Origin: Planctomycetes bacterium MalM25
GTDB lineage: Bacteria; Planctomycetota; Planctomycetia; Pirellulales; Lacipirellulaceae
Length of the DNA stretch: 64,000 nt
Direction of reading: 5' to 3'
Assembly (NCBI GenBank): GCA_007745835.1
Contig: CP036424.1
Span: 1,759,001 to 1,823,000 of the forward strand
Shown here: in pieces, positions 1-8,272 of the stretch
Layout: the number at the start of each line of letters is the position of its first letter
How positions within the stretch are numbered: position 1 is the stretch's first letter
The notes under the pieces: generated by a model
Told to the model about the DNA's origin: nothing
Databases searched by the model: none
What the model saw: only the letters and a program-made list of their open reading frames with translations
Translations under genes and position numbers: made by a program

Positions 1-828
1 GCTGCCGTACTCGGCGATCTTGCGGTAGTTGATGTCGCCGGTCAGCTCGGTGGCGTCCTGGTTCTTCTCGTCCTTCGGCTGGAACGTGCCGATGCCGATG
101 CGATCCTTCTCGCTGAGGATGACGCGCTTCACGCGGACGTCTCGGGTGACGCGCGTCCAATCGCCGTCGTACTTCTTCAGGCGTTGCTGGTAGAGGAAAC
201 GGCAGTACGGGTCGAGCGTCCCCTCGATCCGCACTTTGAATTCTTCCTCGCCGCGGCCCGCGTTGAGGCTCGCTTCGACGTCGGAGCGAAAGCGCGACGG
301 GATCAGGTGCAGCGGCTCCTCGTTCATCGGGCACCACTGCACGAGGTCGTCGTTCTCGGGCTCCGATTCATCCGCCCAGCCGAGCGTGTAGAGCGCCCCT
401 TCGTCGGTCGTGCTGTACTTCTCCAGTCCCTTCTTCAGCAGCCGGGCGATCGTGCTCTTGCTGCTGCCGACCGGTCCGTGCAGCAGCAGCACGCGGCGTT
501 CGATGCCGTACCCCTTGGCGGCGCTCTTCAGCGCGTTCACCAACTGGTTCAGCGCGCTGCGCAGCCCGAAGACCGCGTCCTTGCCATTGCCGGTCGGGTC
601 GTCAAAGAAACGGTAGTGCGTGACCTTCTCGCGGCCGACCTCCTCGGTCTCCACGCCGTACGACAGGATCATGTCGTAGAGCCGCTGGTAGGCGGTGCGG
701 GTGACCTCGGGCTGCTCGCGCACGATGTCGAGGTACTCCTCGAACGAGCCGACCCAGTTCTTGCGGCGGAACTGTTCGCGGTCCTGGCGTTCCGACACCA
801 GGCGGATGATCTCGCTTCCGTTGGCCAT
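1..828 (-). CDS. prkA: Serine protein kinase PrkA, N-terminal part (cut by the window edge)
   Basis: The frame is open from the start near 828 to the window edge, giving about 276 residues of N-terminal sequence. A clear P-loop GPVGSSKS lies near residues 118-125, in the AAA-like ATP-binding region that defines the PrkA family. Known family members are cytoplasmic serine kinases linked to stress and stationary-phase responses. An in-frame ATG nine bases upstream (837) is also possible: an AGGAG sequence sits 3 bases before that ATG and 12 bases before the one chosen, so the spacing does not decide it. I chose 828 because the protein then begins MANGSEIIR, which fits family N-termini. The C-terminal kinase part lies outside the window. 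The gene is transcribed away from a long non-coding stretch that probably holds its promoter. Confidence 0.93.
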   Translation of the reverse strand, partial: MANGSEIIRLVSERQDREQFRRKNWVGSFEEYLDIVREQPEVTRTAYQRLYDMILSYGVETEEVGREKVTHYRFFDDPTGNGKDAVFGLRSALNQLVNALKSAAKGYGIERRVLLLHGPVGSSKSTIARLLKKGLEKYSTTDEGALYTLGWADESEPENDDLVQWCPMNEEPLHLIPSRFRSDVEASLNAGRGEEEFKVRIEGTLDPYCRFLYQQRLKKYDGDWTRVTRDVRVKRVILSEKDRIGIGTFQPKDEKNQDATELTGDINYRKIAEYGS

Positions 829-837
829 GATTTGCAT

Positions 838-1314
838 CGGCTCCTGCGTTGCGGCGGATAGAACGCGCGTCGCGATGCCCTTGGTGCATGCCGGCAACCG
901 CGAGCCCAACACAAGAAAGAAGCCAACTGCGAGGCGACTTAAGACGCGTCGCCACGGCAGCCCCGGAGAGAGGGGGCTGCGCCGTTACCCTCGGTCACGA
1001 GGGGCTCACCATTGCGGGGTTGGCAAAGAGCGGTGGCGGCGGATGGCGGGGTGAAAGGAGGGCGTGTCGCGGGGCGACCCGCTGCGACGCTCGGCCACAG
1101 CGAGAAGGCGACCCGTGCCTCTTCTCTTCCTAGTATCCCTACGATGGCGTAAAGCCAGCAAGAGAAATGTAGCTCACGGAAAACCGCCAAACGGGCGGAT
1201 CCGTAGCGAGGCGGAAGCCCCTTGGGGCCTTCTACTTACGTTCAATCCGGCCAAGCGGCGCAGGCCGCCGGCGGGCCCCCCGCGGAGGACCGAAAGGCCT
1301 AAAAATCGGCCCGA
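838..1314. other. Non-coding stretch upstream of prkA
   Basis: No convincing gene lies in these ~480 bases; the short open frames have no recognisable domains and lie antisense to one another. It separates the stop of the Arg-rich protein (1315) from the start of prkA, so it must hold the prkA promoter and leader. An 8-bp hairpin (GCAGCCCC 957-964 with GGGGCTGC 973-980) is visible but has no T-tract. A possible sigma70-like promoter on the minus strand is listed separately. Confidence 0.6.
1132..1161 (-). promoter_or_regulatory. prkA: Possible sigma70-like promoter for prkA
   Basis: On the minus strand TTGCTG (1161-1156) is followed after 18 bases by GATACT (1137-1132). Matches to the -35 and -10 consensus are only partial (3/6 and 4/6), and it lies about 300 bases before the prkA start. 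It is the best candidate I see in the stretch, but promoters cannot be called securely by eye in this phylum. Confidence 0.22.
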
Positions 1315-2601
1315 TCAGCTAGACGCTTCGCCGCCCGAGCCGTTGCCCGAGCCGTTTGACGTCGCGCCCGAACTGCGACGGCGGCGTCCGCCACGCGAAC
1401 GCCCGCCGCGCCCCGAGCCGCCCCGGCCGCCTCCGCCCGGAGGTGTGCGGCGCCGCTCGGAGCGGGCCGCGATGTTGGCGTCGACGATCACGCCGATCGC
1501 TTCCTTCCAGGGCGTGATGTTCTTGTGGCTGGCGGCGGGCGCCGCTTCGCCCGACTCGTCTTCGTCGTCCTCTTCTTCGTCGAGATCGCTGCTGACGCGC
1601 GGGCTCGGCCGCGGGTCGTCTTGGGGCTTCTCGTCTTGCGACTCTTCGGCTCCCTCGCGTGCTTCGCTCGAACGGCCGCGTCCGCCACGCCGGCGACGCC
1701 TGCGGCGGCGTTTGGGCTTTTCTTCGCCCTCTTCCGAGTCGCCCTCGGCCGAGTCGGACTCCCCGTCCGCCGCGGCGATCGGGGCGAGCCCGGCGCCAAA
1801 GCCCTCCTCGGCGACGGCCGTCTCGGCGAAGCCTTCGTCGCGGGCGGACGTCTCGCCGTCGGCGCTCGACCCGCCTTCAGTGTTCGTCGAGTCCTCGGCG
1901 GTGCCGTCGCTCGACTTCTTCCGGCGGCGGCGTCCGCCCCGGCGGCGACGGCGTTTGGGCTTCTCTTCAGAGCCCTCCTCGTCGGTCGCTTCGGCGGGCT
2001 TCTCCTCGCCTTCGTCGGGGTCGCCGACGAGCGCCTCGGGGGCGCTGAATAGATCACGCGGCAGCTCGGCCGATTCGGCCGGCTGCGGAGCCGGCTCGGC
2101 GGCCGCCTCGGGTTCCGCAGCGGGCTCCGGCTTGGCGCGGCGGCCGGCGAAGGGGAACCAGCCGGTGAAGCCACGCGGCTTTTCGGCGGGGGCATCGGGC
2201 TCGGCGGCGACCTCGGGGGTCTCCTCGACGGGCTCGTCCGCTTCGACCGCTTCGGGTTCCGAGCTCGCGACTTCGGCACAGTTATCGGCGGGGTCGTCGG
2301 TTTCGGGCTCCTCGGCGACCTCTTCCTCGACTTCTGGCTCCTCTTCTTCCTTAGCCTCGGCGATCGGCTCAGGAGCGGGAGTTGGGGCGGGAGCGGGCAG
2401 CACGGGCTCTCCCTCGGCTCCCAGCGTCGACGCCAGCGAGTCCCAGGCGCTCGGCTTCGCCTCGGGGTACTCTTCCGGCAGCTCGACCTCGGCCGCCGGA
2501 GCCGGCTCGACCGGCTTGGGCTTGGCGGGGGTCGGCTCGGGGGTGTCGCTCGGGTTGGCGCCCAGATCGCGCGCCAGGTCGTCCCAGTTGTTTGCGGCCA
2601 T
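1315..2601 (-). CDS. Disordered Arg-rich/acidic protein with RGG-type tail
   Basis: 428 residues starting MAANNWDDLARDLG at 2601; the longer open frame upstream to 3006 is rejected because it runs through the terminator of the next gene and has no coding character. The protein alternates acidic Pro/Ala/Glu-rich segments with two compact basic blocks (KPKRRRRRGGRRRRKK and KPKRRRRRRRRGGRGR). Near the C-terminus a short ordered-looking segment ITPWKEAIGVIVDANIAAR is followed by a Gly/Arg-rich GGRGGSGRGGRSRGG tail. Such compositions occur in RNA- or DNA-binding proteins, and similar proteins with a conserved W-x-EAI motif are, from memory, common in planctomycetes. The function is not known. Nucleic-acid binding is an inference from composition only. 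It has its own transcription unit. Confidence 0.75.
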   Translation of the reverse strand: MAANNWDDLARDLGANPSDTPEPTPAKPKPVEPAPAAEVELPEEYPEAKPSAWDSLASTLGAEGEPVLPAPAPTPAPEPIAEAKEEEEPEVEEEVAEEPETDDPADNCAEVASSEPEAVEADEPVEETPEVAAEPDAPAEKPRGFTGWFPFAGRRAKPEPAAEPEAAAEPAPQPAESAELPRDLFSAPEALVGDPDEGEEKPAEATDEEGSEEKPKRRRRRGGRRRRKKSSDGTAEDSTNTEGGSSADGETSARDEGFAETAVAEEGFGAGLAPIAAADGESDSAEGDSEEGEEKPKRRRRRRRRGGRGRSSEAREGAEESQDEKPQDDPRPSPRVSSDLDEEEDDEDESGEAAPAASHKNITPWKEAIGVIVDANIAARSERRRTPPGGGGRGGSGRGGRSRGGRRRRSSGATSNGSGNGSGGEASS

Positions 2602-2837
2602 GAAGTCGGTTGGCTGGTGAGCGGCTCGCCGCGGGGCCCAGGGGGATCGGGCGAACGCTCGGGCGGCCGGCCTCGACGAAGCCCTCACGCCCCCCCAGAT
2701 GGTCGGGGCGGAACGGGATATCGGAGGCGCCGGCCTGTGGATTGGTGCTTCTCGCCACGCCTTGTGGCGACGTAAGTCCCCCAGTCTAAGGGACTTTGCA
2801 TCGATCGGGAAGATGACCACCCGGATCGACCCCAGAC

Positions 2838-2877
2838 ACAAAAAAAGCGGCCCTGAACCGGTCGGTTCAGGGCCGCT
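2838..2877 (-). terminator. Rho-independent terminator of the Cys-rich protein gene
   Basis: A perfect 14-bp stem (2846-2859 with 2864-2877) and a 4-base loop GGTC. On the minus strand it is followed directly by a run of seven T (2847-2840 region), the classic intrinsic-terminator form. It lies about 40 bases after the stop codon at 2919. Confidence 0.93.
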
Positions 2878-2918
2878 CTCGCGATTCCGTGCTCGAATCG
2901 TTAACCCGCGGGCTCGAT

Positions 2919-4256
2919 TCAGAGGTTGTCGATGATCAGCGAGCTGTTGTCCGCCACGCGGAACATCGGACGGTACGGGCTCTGGTACGACTTCTTCGCC
3001 CGGCATCCGTAGTGCCAGACCATGTTCATACCCACATTCCAGGCCTCTTCCTGAGCGCCGACACCGGCGTTGTCTTCCTCGGGGATCACGTAGGTGAACC
3101 CGGTCTCCAGCGACCAGCGGTCGGTCAGAGGCACCGAGAAATCGGCGCCGACGATCCCCTTGCTGTCGCTGTCGAACCCACCCTTCACGCGGAACTCGCC
3201 GCCTTGGCAGCCGTGCAAGCGGTAGAAGAGCAGGTACTGGTCGAGCGGCTGGTAGGTGACCCCGTTCAGCTGCGCGTTGGTCGTTTCACTGGTGAACTGG
3301 AAGCCGATCTCGTGGCCGCGCGGGTTGGTCACGCTGATCAGACCGCGGATCTGGCCAAAGTCCATCGTGCCCTGACGCTCGTCGTGCAGCATGTCGTACA
3401 CCACGCCGTACTGCAGCCCGACCGGCTTGCGGCGGAAGAGGCCGGCGGTGAAGAAGGTCTGCGTGTGCGAGTCGGACGTGCCGGAGGTTGCGTCGCCGTG
3501 CAGCTGGCTCGAGGCGAAGCGGCCGCCGATCTGATAGCCGAGCCCGGGGGCGCCGAACCAGGTCATCTGGCCGCCGACATTGACGCCCAAGTTGAGGCCG
3601 AAGTTGCCCCGGTCGCGGCCCACGTCGAGCGGGTTCTTGAAGGCGTGAACGCCGCCGTCGAAGGTCAGTTCGCGGATCGGCGGCACGTACAGCATGAGGG
3701 GCACGCCGAGCGATTGGCATGGGCTTCCGCAGCCGACGCCGGCGCCGCATCCCATGTCGCACTCGCCGCAGCAACCGATGTCGCCACAGCCGCACGGTTC
3801 GCCATAGGTCAGGCCACAGGTCGGCTCGCCGCCGTGGCAGCCACCGACGCCGCAGGCCGGTTGTTCGTCGTAGTAGACCTCGCCGCCACCGGGTCCGCAC
3901 TCGCACCCGCCTTGGCATCCGCACGCGCTGCCGACGGGCTGCACGGCCGTGTCGACGCGGATCCCGCTCGGCGAAACCTGCTGGGGCGCCGTGGCGACGG
4001 CGGTCTGCACCCGGCCCGGCGCGCTGGTGACCGCGGCCTGTGTGACCTGCGGCGGCTGAGGCGCCGGGGGCGTTGCGGACCGCCGCTTGCGGACAACGGT
4101 CGGCGCTTTGGGGGCGACCTTTGGCCGGTCGGCGGGGCGGGCCGGGGCTTGATGGCTGACTTGCTGCACCCCGCTCGACTGCCATTCCAGGGCGAGCGCG
4201 GGCGTGGCGACAGAGGCGATTAGTAGGCCGGCCAAGGCGTGCATCAAACGACGCAT
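2919..4256 (-). CDS. Exported Cys-rich, outer-membrane-type protein (planctomycete family)
   Basis: 445 residues from MRRLMHALAGLLIASVATPALA, a clear signal peptide with an ALA cleavage site near residue 22. After a Pro/Ala-rich stretch comes a Cys/Gly-rich region (CGCQGGCECGPGGG near residue 95, later CGCGDIGCCGECDMGCG), about 20 cysteines within some 80 residues. The remaining ~240 residues have alternating hydrophobic strands and aromatic residues (for example GNFGLNLGVNVGGQMTWFG), the look of a beta-barrel or beta-rich surface protein. I think it belongs to a planctomycete-specific DUF family (possibly DUF6666), but I cannot confirm this. Start chosen because it gives the signal peptide; the longer frame to 4355 adds unlikely sequence. 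A strong terminator follows. Confidence 0.8.
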   Translation of the reverse strand: MRRLMHALAGLLIASVATPALALEWQSSGVQQVSHQAPARPADRPKVAPKAPTVVRKRRSATPPAPQPPQVTQAAVTSAPGRVQTAVATAPQQVSPSGIRVDTAVQPVGSACGCQGGCECGPGGGEVYYDEQPACGVGGCHGGEPTCGLTYGEPCGCGDIGCCGECDMGCGAGVGCGSPCQSLGVPLMLYVPPIRELTFDGGVHAFKNPLDVGRDRGNFGLNLGVNVGGQMTWFGAPGLGYQIGGRFASSQLHGDATSGTSDSHTQTFFTAGLFRRKPVGLQYGVVYDMLHDERQGTMDFGQIRGLISVTNPRGHEIGFQFTSETTNAQLNGVTYQPLDQYLLFYRLHGCQGGEFRVKGGFDSDSKGIVGADFSVPLTDRWSLETGFTYVIPEEDNAGVGAQEEAWNVGMNMVWHYGCRAKKSYQSPYRPMFRVADNSSLIIDNL

Positions 4257-4408
4257 CGCGGTGTCCTCAACTAGGGGGGCGTAGTGACTCGAATGGCGTA
4301 CGGCCGCCGGCGTCGCCACAAAACGGGTGGTGGCGGATCGCCAGCACGCTCGCAACGCCAGGCCCCCCTGGACGTAGCTACTCCCATCATCGGCCCGCCC
4401 CGGCCCTC

Positions 4409-4422
4409 ACTTTCATGAAAGT
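4409..4422. promoter_or_regulatory. 14-bp palindrome in the divergent region before ade
   Basis: ACTTTCATGAAAGT is a perfect palindrome in an otherwise GC-rich intergenic region between the divergent Cys-rich protein gene and adenine deaminase. Its form suits a dimeric regulator. It could equally be chance, and no second copy was noticed. Confidence 0.3.
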
Positions 4423-4525
4423 CGGCGTAATCGGCAGAGTCGGCGCCATCGCCGCTGGCTTGCTAGCGGCCGTCGCGATACGCTCGGCCAATCGCCAGGC
4501 TCACCCCACAATCCTCGCTCCCGCC

Positions 4526-6172
4526 ATGCCCGCCGAATTCTCGATCAAGTCGAACGTCGTTGACCTCGCCGCCAAGCGCGTGACCCCCGCCGAGGTGCGT
4601 GTCGCCGAGGGCAAGATCGTTTCGATCGAGCCCTTGGCCGAGGGCGAGGCGGTCGAGGGCTACCTGACGCCCGGCTATATCGACGCGCACGTTCACGTCG
4701 AGAGTTCGATGCTCGTGCCGACTGAGTTCGCCCGCGCCGCGGTGACGCACGGCACGGTTGGCTCCGTGAGCGACCCGCACGAGATCGGCAACGTGCTGGG
4801 CGTCGCGGGGGTGGAGTACATGCTGGAGCAGGGGGCGCCGTCCCCCTTCAAGTTCTGCTTCGGAGCGCCCTCCTGCGTGCCGGCCACCACGTTCGAGACC
4901 GCCGGCGCCACGATCACCGTCGAGGAGGTCGAAGCCCTGCTCGATGACGATCGCATCGGCTATCTCAGCGAGATGATGAACTTCCCCGGCGTCCTGGGGG
5001 GCGATCCGGAGTGCCTCGCGAAGATCAAAGCGGCCCAGGAACGCAACAAGCCGGTCGATGGCCACGCCCCCGGACTCCGCGGCGAGGAGGCGGCCCGTTA
5101 CGTCGCCGCCGGCATGACGACCGACCACGAGTGCTTCACGATCGAAGAGGCCCGGGACAAGCTGGCCGCGGGCTGCAAGATCGCCATCCGCGAGGGCTCC
5201 GCCGCCCGGAACTTCGACGCCCTGCAGCCCCTCATCAGCGAGGCGCCCGGCCAGGTCCTGCTGTGCAGCGACGACAAGCACCCGGACGAGCTGGAGGTCG
5301 GCCACATCAACCTGCTGCTCCGCCGCGCCGTCGCCGCGGGGTCGGACGTCTTCGACGCTCTCCGCGCCGCCTGCCAAGTCCCGGTCGAGCACTACTCCCT
5401 GCCGGTCGGCCTGCTGCGGGTGGGCGACCCGGCCGACTTCGTGGAGATCGATTCGCTCACCGAGTTCAACGTCCGCCGCACCTGGATCGACGGCGAGCTG
5501 GTCGCCGAGAACGGCGAGACGTTGCTGCCGCGTGTCGAGCCCGCGGTGGCGAACCAGTTCACGGCCCGCGAGGTGCGGGGCGAGGAGCTGGCGATCCCGG
5601 CGACCGGGGCGACGAGCCTCCGCGTCATCGAGGCGATCGACGGGCAGCTCATCACAAACGCCCTCAGCGAGACACCCAAGGAACACGCCGGCAACGTCGT
5701 GTCGGACGTCGACAAGGACGTGTTGAAGCTGGTCGTCGTCAACCGCTACGCGGACGCCCCGCCGGCGGTGGCGTTCATCAAGAACTTCGGACTCCAGCAG
5801 GGGGCGATCGCGTCGAGCGTGGCGCACGACTCGCACAACGTGATCGCCGTCGGCGTGGATGACACCGACCTGTCGACCGCCATCAACCTGGTGATGGACA
5901 ACCAGGGGGGCCTCTCCGCCGCCAACCATAAAGAAGCAGTCGCGGAGGCGTTGCCGCTGCCCGTCGCCGGCCTGATGGCCACCGGCACGTGCCAAGAGGT
6001 CGCCGCTGCCTACCAAGAGCTCGACAAGCTCGCCAAAGCGTGGGGCAGCCCGTTGCGGGCGCCCTACATGACGCTCAGCTTCATGGCCCTCTTGGTCATC
6101 CCGGCGCTCAAGCTCAGCGATAAGGGCTTGTTCGACGGGGCAAAGTTCGAGTTCGTGCCGTTGATGGATTGA
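4526..6172 (+). CDS. ade: Adenine deaminase
   Basis: 548 residues with the features of bacterial adenine deaminases of the amidohydrolase superfamily, which convert adenine to hypoxanthine and ammonia in purine salvage. Metal-ligand motifs are visible: DAHVHVESS (residues 53-61), SDPHEIGNV (82-90), DGHAPGL in the middle and SDDKHPDEL further on. The C-terminal third matches the ade-specific domain (AFIKNFGLQQGAIASSVAHDS, then VGVDDTDL). ATG at 4526 gives an N-terminus MPAEFSIKSNVVDL like those of the family; an in-frame ATG at 4415 would add 37 residues with no homology and starts inside a palindrome. Length is close to the usual 550-590. It stands alone, divergent from the Cys-rich protein gene. 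Confidence 0.95.
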   Translation: MPAEFSIKSNVVDLAAKRVTPAEVRVAEGKIVSIEPLAEGEAVEGYLTPGYIDAHVHVESSMLVPTEFARAAVTHGTVGSVSDPHEIGNVLGVAGVEYMLEQGAPSPFKFCFGAPSCVPATTFETAGATITVEEVEALLDDDRIGYLSEMMNFPGVLGGDPECLAKIKAAQERNKPVDGHAPGLRGEEAARYVAAGMTTDHECFTIEEARDKLAAGCKIAIREGSAARNFDALQPLISEAPGQVLLCSDDKHPDELEVGHINLLLRRAVAAGSDVFDALRAACQVPVEHYSLPVGLLRVGDPADFVEIDSLTEFNVRRTWIDGELVAENGETLLPRVEPAVANQFTAREVRGEELAIPATGATSLRVIEAIDGQLITNALSETPKEHAGNVVSDVDKDVLKLVVVNRYADAPPAVAFIKNFGLQQGAIASSVAHDSHNVIAVGVDDTDLSTAINLVMDNQGGLSAANHKEAVAEALPLPVAGLMATGTCQEVAAAYQELDKLAKAWGSPLRAPYMTLSFMALLVIPALKLSDKGLFDGAKFEFVPLMD

Positions 6173-6175
6173 TTC

Positions 6176-6184
6176 ACCACAGAG
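6176..6184 (+). repeat. ACCACAGAG site, left border of a lower-GC gene
   Basis: ACCACAGAG begins four bases after the ade stop codon and is repeated in inverted orientation at 6581-6589, bracketing the small gene between. Motifs of this sort (ACCACAGAG next to GGCACAGAGG) are widespread dispersed repeats in planctomycetes and related phyla. Confidence 0.55.
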
Positions 6185-6201
6185 AACACCAAGGGGAAGT
6201 G

Positions 6202-6558
6202 ATGAGCGCCGTCAAGGAACAACACGTCTCTTCTGACGGACTGCTCACTCTGGTTGTTGAGGAACTTGGTGGCGGCGACCTTGCAATCGGATTCGTCGGG
6301 ACTCCGTGGCATACGCACGCTGACATCTTGGCGAGCATGAGCGATCTACCAGCTCACGACGCGGTTCGCCAGTTCATCGATAACATCCTCGAAGATGCGG
6401 CGGTTATCGCGGTTGCTTACAAGGCACAAGTAATACGAGATGCCTGGGTTACCGATGATCCACAGCACGAGTTGCGTAAGCACTTGAGATATGCAGAAAC
6501 TCAAGAAAGGCTCGAGCTGCGTTTCTGGTCGGGCGCGGCGTATCGGCAGACGGAGTAA
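6202..6558 (+). CDS. Small hypothetical protein of lower GC, bracketed by inverted repeats
   Basis: 118 residues from MSAVKEQHVSS, with AAGGGGAAG 2 bases before the ATG serving as ribosome-binding site; this start is preferred over an ATG at 6169 that overlaps the ade stop. I do not recognise a family. The protein is soluble, with a beta-rich first half (LLTLVVEELGGGDLAIGFVG) and a helical second half with several Asp, His and Glu. Codon use is clearly less GC-biased than in its neighbours, and inverted ACCACAGAG sites lie just outside both ends. This suggests the gene arrived as a cassette. The function is unknown. Confidence 0.65.
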   Translation: MSAVKEQHVSSDGLLTLVVEELGGGDLAIGFVGTPWHTHADILASMSDLPAHDAVRQFIDNILEDAAVIAVAYKAQVIRDAWVTDDPQHELRKHLRYAETQERLELRFWSGAAYRQTE

Positions 6559-6559
6559 T

Positions 6560-6594
6560 CTCCTCCGCGTCCTCTGTGCCCTCTGTGGTTAATT
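6560..6594 (-). repeat. Inverted ACCACAGAG repeat, right border of the lower-GC gene
   Basis: On the minus strand the sequence reads TTAACCACAGAGGGCACAGA followed by GGACGCGGAG, a two-unit CACAGAG repeat. CTCTGTGGT at 6581-6589 is the exact inverse of 6176-6184. It overlaps the stop codon of the LmbU-like gene (6589-6591). Confidence 0.55.
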
Positions 6595-7017
6595 CTTCTG
6601 CTGAGCCTTCCGCGCCTCGACCCGCAGCTCCTCGCTCGACCAGCCGTTCTTCTCCGCCAGCGCGAGCAGCCGCCGCTGCCCGGCGTCGTCGAGGCGGGCC
6701 ACGGCGGCGTGGGCGCTCCAGCTCAGGTTCGCTCGGCGGTTGCGGATCGGCACCCGGCGGGCGACCGACGCGTACCGGTTCAGCTGGTCGCCGGAGACGT
6801 AGCCGTCGCACATGGCGTAGAACGACTCGCCGAACTTCCCCTCGCCCGCGTTGAGCAGGTCGCCGATCCACCACGGCCCCGCCTTCTGGCACCAGAGGGC
6901 GAACTGCAGCGGGCCCTTCCACGCCTCCAGCTCGGGCCGCCCCTCAAGGCGCACGCCGACGCTCGTGAACCGGAACGGTCCGATGCGCATCTCCGGCGGT
7001 GGTGGATTGGTGGGCAT
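6589..7017 (-). CDS. LmbU-like protein
   Basis: 142 residues from MPTNPPPPEMRIGPFRF. The pattern WWIGDLLNAGEGKFGE (around residues 45-60), LNRYASVARRVP (about 76-87) and LSWSAHAAVARL followed by GWSSEELR matches the family of LmbU-like regulators and related phage-type proteins that share a W-x-GD-x-L-x-GE segment and a helical HHAEVA-like motif. Known LmbU proteins are DNA-binding regulators in actinomycete lincomycin clusters; a regulatory DNA-binding role here is inference. The frame continues upstream to 7107, but that part runs into the inverted repeat and is unlikely to be translated. The 3' end abuts the ACCACAGAG repeat. Confidence 0.65.
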   Translation of the reverse strand: MPTNPPPPEMRIGPFRFTSVGVRLEGRPELEAWKGPLQFALWCQKAGPWWIGDLLNAGEGKFGESFYAMCDGYVSGDQLNRYASVARRVPIRNRRANLSWSAHAAVARLDDAGQRRLLALAEKNGWSSEELRVEARKAQQKN

Positions 7018-7070
7018 TGTGGATACGCTAGAGGGACCGGGCTGGAACCTGCAACGGGGGGGGACCCATT

Positions 7071-8175
<1,105 letters not shown>

Positions 8176-8190
8176 GGGACGCGATCGTGT

Positions 8191-8261
8191 GGCGCCCGGG
8201 GCTAGCGCCCTCGGCTCAGACCCATCACGCGTTTGAGCCGAGGGCGCTCGCCCCGGACGCC
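8191..8261. repeat. Large imperfect hairpin between convergent genes (family C)
   Basis: Arms 8191-8218 and 8234-8261 are complementary over 28 bases with about two mismatches, loop 15 bases. It sits in the 97-base gap between the convergent hemB and sulfatase stops, where it could act as a two-way terminator. The form (GGGGCTAGCGCCCTCGGCTCA) recalls dispersed repeats I associate with planctomycete genomes. I see no second copy in the window. Confidence 0.8.
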
Positions 8262-8272
8262 CACCCAATGAG

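Noticed and set aside
957-980. Eight-bp hairpin GCAGCCCC/GGGGCTGC in the prkA upstream region
   Set aside because: No T-tract on either strand and an 8-base loop; may be chance in GC-rich DNA. Mentioned only in the stretch description.
1064-2620. A 518-codon open frame on the plus strand
   Set aside because: It lies opposite the Arg-rich gene; its Ser/Pro/Arg repeats are the complement of that low-complexity coding sequence, and no domain is seen.
2889-4223. A 444-codon plus-strand frame and others of similar length opposite real genes (for example 4463-6016, 37888-39270, 40597-42180)
   Set aside because: High GC leaves long antisense frames. The opposite strands hold clearly conserved proteins (ade, AtpA, AtpD, the Cys-rich protein), and the frames have no recognisable domains.
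4415-4525. Earlier ATG for adenine deaminase
   Set aside because: Adds 37 residues without family similarity and begins inside the palindrome at 4409-4422.
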